A DNA stretch of 64,000 bases from DATFVA01 sp963832715 (GTDB lineage Bacteria > Bacteroidota > Ignavibacteria > Ignavibacteriales > Ignavibacteriaceae). The translations under genes and the position numbers were made by a program. The notes beneath the pieces are model-generated. The model had not been told where the DNA came from. It worked only from the letters and a program-made list of their open reading frames with translations, and ran no database searches. The stretch lies in the NCBI GenBank assembly GCA_963832715.1, contig CAWHVB010000002.1:186001-250000 (forward strand), in the 5' to 3' direction. Position 1 is the first letter of the stretch. Every line of letters starts with the position of its first letter. Positions 58,404 through 64,000 of this stretch are shown piece by piece.

Positions 58404-59411
58404 ATGAAAGCTATTTTTACAATAGTTACAGCAGTTATCTTAACAGCAAATATTTTCGGGCAGGATGGAAGTGCGGGTGCCCAGGAGCTGCTGCTGCCTG
58501 TCGGTGCCAGGAGTCTTGCAATGAACGGTGCATACATAGCAGGTATAAGCGGGATAGAAGCTGTGGGTTATAATCCTGCCGGCCTGATGACTCCCTCTGA
58601 AAACATAAATGCTATGTTCTCGTATATGAAATACATAGCAGATATAGGAATGACATACGCTTCGGTATCGTCAAGCTTCGGCGACTGGGGTGCGTTTGCA
58701 TTGAGTCTTAAATCGCTTGATATCGGCGACATACCGGTAACAACAACAAGAGATCCCTACGGCACAGGCGAATTCTTCTCCCCCACCCTGCTGGTTGCGG
58801 GCTTTGCCTATTCAAGGAACTTCTCTGAAAATTTATATGCAGGATTTAACACAAATATTGTATATGAGAAAATAATAGAAACCTCGGCAAGCGGAGTTTC
58901 ATTTGATCTCGGATTCCAGTACCGGAATCTGGGAGATGTGAACGGATTCAACCTTGGAGCGGTTTTGAGGAACCTTGGTCCCCAGATGACCTACGACGGT
59001 AACGATCTGCTGCGGACAGCCGGAGATACCAGCGGTTACGGCCAAAAGAAAATTTACAAAGTTGAAGCTGCAGGGTTCGATCTGCCTATGCAGTTTGAGG
59101 CAGGACTATCATATGAAAGGAATTTTGAAGCGAAGTATAATTTCCTGTTAGCAGCCTCATATCTTAATTCATCGTACCTGGTTGATGAAATAAAGTTTGC
59201 GGGTGAGTTTAATTTTGATGATTTGTTTTTTGTACGGGGAGGATACTTTGTAACTGCAGAAAGTTCTAATGATGATAAGAATTTATTCGGACCAACGTTC
59301 GGTGTTGGTCTAAAATGGAACACCTTTTTTGATGTGAGTGTGGATTATGCATACAGGTATGCAAAGCTGTTCGATGCAAATCATTTGTTTACGGTGAAGA
59401 TGAATTTTTAG
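58404..59411 (+). CDS. PorV/PorQ-family outer-membrane protein, 335 aa
   Basis: A signal peptide (…ANIFGQ) is followed by LLLPVGARSLAMNGAYIAGISGIEAVGYNPAGL, the hallmark of the PorV/PorQ (FadL-like barrel) family. Repeated amphipathic strands and a final aromatic residue (TVKMNF) form the barrel. PorV carries T9SS cargo from the translocon to the attachment machinery at the outer membrane. Immediately after an array of T9SS cargo genes, it could serve as their dedicated shuttle. That is inferred. GGAGG lies upstream of the ATG. Confidence 0.85.
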   Translation: MKAIFTIVTAVILTANIFGQDGSAGAQELLLPVGARSLAMNGAYIAGISGIEAVGYNPAGLMTPSENINAMFSYMKYIADIGMTYASVSSSFGDWGAFALSLKSLDIGDIPVTTTRDPYGTGEFFSPTLLVAGFAYSRNFSENLYAGFNTNIVYEKIIETSASGVSFDLGFQYRNLGDVNGFNLGAVLRNLGPQMTYDGNDLLRTAGDTSGYGQKKIYKVEAAGFDLPMQFEAGLSYERNFEAKYNFLLAASYLNSSYLVDEIKFAGEFNFDDLFFVRGGYFVTAESSNDDKNLFGPTFGVGLKWNTFFDVSVDYAYRYAKLFDANHLFTVKMNF

Positions 59412-59584
59412 GGGGATTGAGAGATTGCGCGGATTAGCGGATTTGGAGAAGTGATTGGGGGATTGGTGGATTGGAAGATTGGGTGATTGATTAGGGAATT
59501 AAAAATTACTGATTAGGGTACGGAATTTAGGGATTAATCCTGAGCAGAGGAATTGAGCTGAAGGATTAAGAGGTTCAGAGCGGG
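59412..59584. other. Non-coding stretch with irregular GGATTGG repeats
   Basis: The first part of the 515-bp gap after the PorV-like gene contains GCGGATTAGCGGATTT near 59430. It also has loosely repeated GGATTGG/GATTG units (about 59450-59495). No gene is supported. Confidence 0.55.
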
Positions 59585-59702
59585 TTTAAGATCTCTCCCT
59601 CCGGTCGAGATGACACAACTGATATACTGGATAGAGGTTACCTGTCATTTCGAACCCCGACTCACGCTGTTCTGATTTAAGGTCGAGGTGAGAAATCTTA
59701 AA
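59585..59702. repeat. Inverted-end interspersed repeat, copy 1 (about 118 bp)
   Basis: TTTAAGATCTCTCCCTCCGG starts the element, and GTGAGAAATCTTAAA ends it as an approximate inverted repeat. The interior contains CGAGATGACA and CTGTCATTTCGAACCCCGA. A second copy is at 59761-59877 and a third, partial, at 60229-60325. Confidence 0.88.
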
Positions 59703-59760
59703 CTTATTCTTCAATACTGAAATAAAAATAGTCTCAGTAATAATTGAGACAATATTAAGG

Positions 59761-59877
59761 TTAAGATCTCTCCCTCCGGTCGAGATGACACGATTACTAT
59801 ACCGGATACAAGTTACCTGTCATTTCGAACCCCGACATATGTTGTTCTGATTTAAGGTCGGGGTGAGAAATCTTAAA
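59761..59877. repeat. Inverted-end interspersed repeat, copy 2 (117 bp)
   Basis: It has the same ends and interior as copy 1, with GGTCGGGGTGAGAAATC in place of GGTCGAGGTGAGAAATC. Its right end lies 50 bp before the GIY-YIG gene. No coding frame is seen within it. Confidence 0.88.
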
Positions 59878-59926
59878 ACTATAAAGCTAATTATTTTTAA
59901 CTAATTAATTATCAGGGCGTTCGGGG

Positions 59927-60232
59927 ATGAATAATCACAACTACTACATTTACATTATTTCAAACTGGAATAATAAAGTCATTTATATCGGCGTAACCAA
60001 TAACCTCGAAAGAAGAATATTCGAGCATAAAAATAAACTGATCACTGGCTTCAGCAGCAAGTATAACCTTAATAAACTGGTCTATTATGAGCAATTTACT
60101 GATATCCGGGAAGCAGTAATAAGAGAAAAAGAACTTAAAAAATGGAGGAGAGAGAAAAAGAATAAATTAATTGAGGATATGAATCCTGACTGGGTGGATC
60201 TTTCTAAGGAACTGAAACCTGATGATACTTAA
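59927..60232 (+). CDS. GIY-YIG family endonuclease-like protein, 101 aa
   Basis: The domain begins YYIYIISNWNNKVIYIGVTN, a GIY-YIG variant (the Tyr pair in Y-I-Y ... Y-I-G is kept). ERRIFEHKNK with the usual arginine and helix and an AVIREKELKKWRREKK segment follow. The length is that of the small single-domain UPF0213/UvrC-N-like family. The enzymatic target is unknown. It is set between copies of the inverted-end repeat, and its stop codon lies inside the third copy, which suggests that gene and repeat move together. Confidence 0.85.
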   Translation: MNNHNYYIYIISNWNNKVIYIGVTNNLERRIFEHKNKLITGFSSKYNLNKLVYYEQFTDIREAVIREKELKKWRREKKNKLIEDMNPDWVDLSKELKPDDT

Positions 60233-60325
60233 GATCTCTCCCTCCGGTCGAGATGACACGACTTATATACCACTTACAGGTTATTGACATTTCGATAGAA
60301 GATCTCCCTCCGGTTGTGATGGCAC
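60229..60325. repeat. Inverted-end repeat, partial copy 3, overlapping a stop codon
   Basis: CTTAAGATCTCTCCCTCCGG begins at 60229, the interior GAGATGACACGACTTATATA follows, and GATCTCCCTCCGGT repeats near 60300. The right inverted end is missing. The element supplies the TAA of the GIY-YIG gene. Confidence 0.75.
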
Positions 60326-60330
60326 ATAAC

Positions 60331-61626
60331 CTATATTGCCGTTATACTCCCATTCTCTGCCAGGTACATCTTTCCTTTATTTATTATGCCCACTGCTTTG
60401 CCGGTCATCAGTCTTTTATCGAACGGGGAATTGTGTGATTTACTTTTGAATTTGCGAATATCTACTGTCCATACTGAATCGATATCGATGATCGTAAGGT
60501 TTGCAGTTTCGCCTTCTTCAAGTTTGGGAACCGGCAGGTTGAGGATCTTCCTTGGATTGACTGCCATCTTTTCAATTAACTGTTCAAGAGTTAAAACTTT
60601 TTTAGCATACAGTTCCGATAAAGCAAGTCCCAGCTGTGTTTCAAGTCCGAGTATCCCATTCGGGGCTAATTCAAACTCGGCTTCTTTTTCCTCAGGAGAA
60701 TGAGGAGCGTGATCGCTTGCAATACAATCTATCGTGCCGTCTTTTAATCCTTTATGAATAGCATCAACATCCTGCTGAGTTCTCAGGGGAGGGCTCATCT
60801 TTACATTAGTATCATAGGATTTAACTGCATCGTCGGTCAGTGTGAAATGATGCGGGGTAACCTCTGCAGTGACTTTAATCCCCTTCTTCTTTGCTTCTCT
60901 TACCAGTTCAACTGATTTCTTTGTGCTGATATGAGCGATATGAATTTTGCCGCCGGTATACTCTGCCATTAGCAGATCACGGCTGACGATGATATCTTCA
61001 GAGACAGAGGGAATGGGCGGTAGTCCCAGTGTTGTAGAATTTATTCCCTCATTCATTGCCCCGCCGGAAAGCGACTCATCTTCACAATGCTCAATAACAG
61101 GTGCATTATACATACCCGAATATTCGAGTGACCTTCTAAGCATAGCTGAAGTCTTAATTGCAGTTCCGTCATCAGAAAATCCAACGGCACCGGCTTCAAC
61201 CAGCTCAGCCATCGGCGAAATCACTTCGCCCTTCCTGCCAAGAGTTGCAGCACCAACCGGATAAACATCGACGATATGGCTTGCAGCTTTCTCTTTAATC
61301 AGAGTTACTACTTCTGCAGAATCGATTGCGGGTTCAGTGTTAGGCATACAGGCAATCCCGGTAAAACCACCATTAGCCGCACTATCGCATCCCGTAACTA
61401 CAGTCTCTTCATCTTCCCTGCCGGGTTCGCGCAGGTGAACGTGCATATCAAACAATCCCGGTACGACATACTTTCCTGTAAAATCATAAACCTTAGCATC
61501 ATCTTCCTTATCAGAAATCTTCCCTATTTTGGAAATTTTACCATCTGTTATAAGAAGATCAGTTCCTTTTTCATTTAATCCCTGATCAGGGTTCAGAAGA
61601 TTTATATTCTTTAAGATAATTTTCAT
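60331..61626 (-). CDS. pyrC: Dihydroorotase, 431 aa
   Basis: Class I dihydroorotase that closes carbamoyl-aspartate to dihydroorotate in pyrimidine synthesis. GLFDMHVHLREPG (metal histidines 62 and 64), EHCEDESL, AHISTKKS and CIASDHAPHS give the metal-binding and catalytic sites of the amidohydrolase fold. The length is normal. It is the last gene of the pyrR-pyrB-pyrC unit, 9 bp after pyrB, and is convergent with the GIY-YIG gene. Confidence 0.93.
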   Translation of the reverse strand: MKIILKNINLLNPDQGLNEKGTDLLITDGKISKIGKISDKEDDAKVYDFTGKYVVPGLFDMHVHLREPGREDEETVVTGCDSAANGGFTGIACMPNTEPAIDSAEVVTLIKEKAASHIVDVYPVGAATLGRKGEVISPMAELVEAGAVGFSDDGTAIKTSAMLRRSLEYSGMYNAPVIEHCEDESLSGGAMNEGINSTTLGLPPIPSVSEDIIVSRDLLMAEYTGGKIHIAHISTKKSVELVREAKKKGIKVTAEVTPHHFTLTDDAVKSYDTNVKMSPPLRTQQDVDAIHKGLKDGTIDCIASDHAPHSPEEKEAEFELAPNGILGLETQLGLALSELYAKKVLTLEQLIEKMAVNPRKILNLPVPKLEEGETANLTIIDIDSVWTVDIRKFKSKSHNSPFDKRLMTGKAVGIINKGKMYLAENGSITAI

Positions 61627-61635
61627 TGTTTCCTC

Positions 61636-62556
61636 TTAATTTAAAGTACCAAGCAGGTAGAGCACAGCCATTCTCACAGCAACACCATTTGTTACCTGCT
61701 TCAGAATTATCTGGTGCATACCATCAGCGACTTCGGATGATATTTCAACCCCGCGGTTTATTGGTCCCGGATGAAGAATCAATACATCCTTTCCATTCTT
61801 TTCAAGCCGTTCGGCGGTTATACCGAAATACTTAGCGTACTCCCTGATAGAAGGGAAATACTCACGTGCTTTTCTTTCAAGCTGGATCCTCAAAATATTG
61901 AGGACATCATTTTCCTGTATAGCTTCATCGATATTATAAATTACTTTTACTCCCAGCTCTTCCATAAACTTCGGGATCATCGTCGATGGTCCGCATACCG
62001 AAACATCGGCGCCCATTGTCTTGAGACCGTAAATATTAGAGAGTGCAACACGGCTATGAGCAACATCGCCGACGATACAGACTTTTACGCCTTCCAGCTT
62101 TCCCAGCTTCTCTCTTATAGAATACATATCGAGAAGTGCCTGGGTAGGATGTTCGTGAATACCGTCCCCGGCATTTATAATATTTGCATCGCATATTTTG
62201 GTAAGGAAGAGAGGTGTGCCGGCAGCTGAATGACGCATCACAACCATATCAACTTTCATTGCCTCAATATTTTTCATAGTATCTTTGAAGGTTTCGCCCT
62301 TACTTACGCTGCTTCCCGATACAGAAAAGTTCACTGCATCGGCTGAAAGTCTTTTCTCGGCAAGCTCGAAGGAGATCCTTGTGCGTGTAGAATTCTCATA
62401 AAAAAGATTCACAACAGTTTTACCCTGTAAAGTGGGGACTTTTTTAATCGGTCTTTCCAGCACTTCACGGAAAGTTGTTGCAGTATCAAGGATAAGCTGA
62501 ATATCTTCCTTTGGAACTCCCTGAAGTCCGAGTAAATGTCTGCCTGATAAAGCCAT
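61636..62556 (-). CDS. pyrB: Aspartate carbamoyltransferase, catalytic subunit, 306 aa
   Basis: The carbamoyl-phosphate-binding loop STRTR is at residues 56-60 (NLFYENSTRTRISFELAEKR). The HEHPTQALLDMYSI and ILHPGPINRGVEI segments bind carbamoyl phosphate and aspartate. It makes carbamoyl-aspartate. No regulatory subunit (pyrI) is adjacent, as in Bacillus-like systems, which fits control by PyrR. It lies 8 bp after pyrR. Confidence 0.95.
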   Translation of the reverse strand: MALSGRHLLGLQGVPKEDIQLILDTATTFREVLERPIKKVPTLQGKTVVNLFYENSTRTRISFELAEKRLSADAVNFSVSGSSVSKGETFKDTMKNIEAMKVDMVVMRHSAAGTPLFLTKICDANIINAGDGIHEHPTQALLDMYSIREKLGKLEGVKVCIVGDVAHSRVALSNIYGLKTMGADVSVCGPSTMIPKFMEELGVKVIYNIDEAIQENDVLNILRIQLERKAREYFPSIREYAKYFGITAERLEKNGKDVLILHPGPINRGVEISSEVADGMHQIILKQVTNGVAVRMAVLYLLGTLN

Positions 62557-62564
62557 TTAATTTA

Positions 62565-63110
62565 TCATCCTTCTTTTGTTTCAACGAGATAGATTGCATC
62601 TTCGCCGTCTATCTCCTGCATTTTTACTTTAATTTCTTCTGAGGGGGCGGTAGGGATATTTTTACCGACATAATCTGCTCTTATGGGGAGTTCTCTATGT
62701 CCGCGATCGACAAGAACAAACAGCTGAATGGAAGATGTTCTGCCGTAGTCCATAAGGGCGTTGAGAGCAGACCTTACTGTGCGTCCCGTATATAAAACAT
62801 CATCGACAAGCACCACGATTTTTTCATTTATATCGAAGGTAATGTCGGATACAGACACCTGGGGCTGTTTTAGCCGTGTACGGAAATCATCCCTGTAAAG
62901 AGTAACGTCGAGAACTCCGAGAGGCAGCTCAGTATTTTCAATACTCTTAATTTTTTCAAAAATACGCTTTGCCAGGAATTCGCCTCTTGTTTTCATCCCG
63001 ATCAGGACGAGGTTTTTTGCACCTTTATTCCTTTCAAGGATTTCGTGAGCTATTCTTGTAATAATGCGGTTAAGACCGTCCTGGTCGACTACTTTTGCTT
63101 TTATGTTCAT
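62565..63110 (-). CDS. pyrR: PyrR: pyr operon attenuation regulator / uracil phosphoribosyltransferase, 181 aa
   Basis: A type I PRTase with the PRPP loop VVLVDDVLYTGRTVRSAL (residues 100-117). Short basic segments (ERNKGAKNLVLIGMKTRGEF) match PyrR. PyrR binds leader RNA with UMP and promotes termination; it also has uracil phosphoribosyltransferase activity. A matching RNA site and terminator lie just upstream of this gene, supporting autoregulation of pyrR-pyrB-pyrC. GGAGG about 11 bases before the ATG lies within the terminator stem. Confidence 0.93.
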   Translation of the reverse strand: MNIKAKVVDQDGLNRIITRIAHEILERNKGAKNLVLIGMKTRGEFLAKRIFEKIKSIENTELPLGVLDVTLYRDDFRTRLKQPQVSVSDITFDINEKIVVLVDDVLYTGRTVRSALNALMDYGRTSSIQLFVLVDRGHRELPIRADYVGKNIPTAPSEEIKVKMQEIDGEDAIYLVETKEG

Positions 63111-63114
63111 ATAT

Positions 63115-63206
63115 AAAAAATCCTCCTTGGAATATTTCCTTGGAGGTCACCTTTACCAGCTTTTAATATTTTGAAGTCTTTCATTCCTTCTCCACCTCTC
63201 CGGATA
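63115..63206 (-). promoter_or_regulatory. PyrR-type transcription attenuator in the pyr leader
   Basis: On the minus strand the leader contains UAUCCGGAGAGGUG (63206-63193), which matches the PyrR-binding core UCCNGNGAGGY. Further on, a hairpin with CCUCC/GGAGG and GGAA/UUCC stems (63146-63122) is followed by AUUUUUU, an intrinsic terminator that also buries the pyrR ribosome site. GAGGU in the PyrR site is complementary to ACCUC in the terminator, as needed for an antiterminator that PyrR would disrupt. High UMP would thus stop transcription. A promoter is not identified with confidence. Confidence 0.8.
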
Positions 63207-63350
63207 GATTTTAAAGGTTTATAATTAAGTGATCAAAACTTAAGAGAATTCATGAGAAAAGTAAAGTAGGGAAATGGTTTTACTGCAAAGATGCAGGATT
63301 GACAGCCCGCCGATGTTAACTTTTTTGGCAGATCAGCTGAACCGGGTTTA

Positions 63351-64000
63351 TTATTTGGATCCTTTTCGTTCATAGATTGTAAAATTACTATTGCCGAGTA
63401 CGGGGGAATAATTATCATTAAGAATCGTTGTAAGTTCAGGAAACTCAGTAGTGGTATTTGCGCCGACGGGAGATTGCTTATCTTTTAAGACCTGGACAAT
63501 AAATCGCGGTTCAGCAAGGTGTAATTCTTTTATAAACTCTTTTCGAAGACCTATAATATATGGTGAATTGATATGATGATAGAAATAGAAGTCATACATG
63601 AACCTTGTTGCAAGAGGAGCTTTTGCAATCAGCATTCCATAAATAGCTCCGCCCGTCCAATCCAGTGGCTGGACAGTATCTCCCTTTTTCATATGTCTAT
63701 TCAGATAATTCGATACATCATCCGGAATCCCGAATTGAGGATGTTCATTTGCATTCCAGTAAGTATGATTCCTGAACGATTCATATATCTCACCGGTTAC
63801 TCTTGCAGACTTATATAAAACAACCGCCATCAATGCTATAACGGGTAATACTTTGATGATGCCCATTTTTTTATCCAGCAAAGGCTCTGCGGATAAAGAC
63901 GCGGCACACAAGGACGCATAAATAAACGGGATCCAGTGGTATCCCCAAAACTGACCGGACAAAGCCGGATAAATTGCGGCTGAAATTAAAAGTACAATAA
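63351..64000 (-). CDS. Partial membrane protein, glycosyltransferase 39/87-like C-terminal part
   Basis: The frame is open to the window edge. The last about 216 residues have two or more hydrophobic helices (IVLLISAAIYPALSGQFWGY, GIIKVLPVIALMAVVLY) followed by a soluble part with YWNANEHPQFGIPDDVSNYL and PRFIVQVLKD. The layout resembles the end of polyisoprenoid-dependent membrane glycosyltransferases such as ArnT-like and GT87 proteins. The catalytic N-terminus is outside the window, so the family is only suggested. It is transcribed towards the pyr operon. Confidence 0.65.
   Translation of the reverse strand, partial: IVLLISAAIYPALSGQFWGYHWIPFIYASLCAASLSAEPLLDKKMGIIKVLPVIALMAVVLYKSARVTGEIYESFRNHTYWNANEHPQFGIPDDVSNYLNRHMKKGDTVQPLDWTGGAIYGMLIAKAPLATRFMYDFYFYHHINSPYIIGLRKEFIKELHLAEPRFIVQVLKDKQSPVGANTTTEFPELTTILNDNYSPVLGNSNFTIYERKGSK

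Overview
The window looks like part of the chromosome of a member of the Ignavibacteria/Ignavibacteriales (Chlorobiota-Bacteroidota side of the tree), probably a draft or environmental assembly. The main reason is the set of secreted proteins ending in a type IX secretion (T9SS) type A sorting domain (QNYPNPFNP ... KLILLK). DUF4249/TonB-receptor, PorV-like and TlpA-like genes, AT-rich spacers and mixed use of Shine-Dalgarno sites agree. No rRNA, tRNA or CRISPR array was seen.

Layout. 1-7.7 kb (minus): a tandem array of secreted T9SS cargo proteins, with decayed sorting-domain tails between genes. 7.8-11.7 kb (minus): housekeeping (rlmB, lgt, an unknown gene, hisS, a PtsN-like EIIA). 11.9-19.2 kb: a Rossmann-fold enzyme, an anchored amidase, a TlpA-like lipoprotein, AMP nucleosidase and a PAP2 phosphatase. 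19.5-24 kb (minus): an Asp-box propeller T9SS cargo, a CLC channel with CBS/TrkA-C domains, and a small anchored protein. 24.2-27.9 kb (minus): an ald, CoA-transferase, phosphoesterase, GNAT operon. 28-32.2 kb (minus): a 2-hydroxyacid dehydrogenase, an SpmA-SpmB-like fusion, a cell-wall amidase and an FMN split-barrel protein. 32.2-39.7 kb (minus): an AddA-like helicase-nuclease and a large NtrY-like histidine kinase with many frameshifts. 39.7-44.4 kb (minus): lipoproteins, DUF4249 and a TonB-dependent receptor.

An intact IS3-family element (44.5-45.9 kb) with a 3-bp target duplication separates this from an accessory region. There, a MauE/DoxX-like membrane protein, an anchored CPYC thioredoxin and a 39-residue six-cysteine secreted peptide precede three giant paralogous surface proteins and a PorV/PorQ-like outer-membrane protein (47.2-59.4 kb). 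This is the most novel part of the window: a possible dedicated oxidative-folding cassette for a C-C-CC-C-C peptide placed at the head of a T9SS cargo array. Two of the giants share an almost identical C-terminal 619 residues under divergent N-termini. Short orphan tails of the same protein family sit just before gene starts at five places in the window.

59.4-60.3 kb holds about 118-bp inverted-end repeats around a GIY-YIG nuclease gene. The window ends with pyrR-pyrB-pyrC behind a PyrR-type transcription attenuator, and a partial membrane glycosyltransferase-like gene.

Several genes are split by single-base shifts, most of which can be placed in short homopolymers. They look more like consensus errors than decay, but that cannot be settled from the sequence alone. 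I give these genes as single loci.
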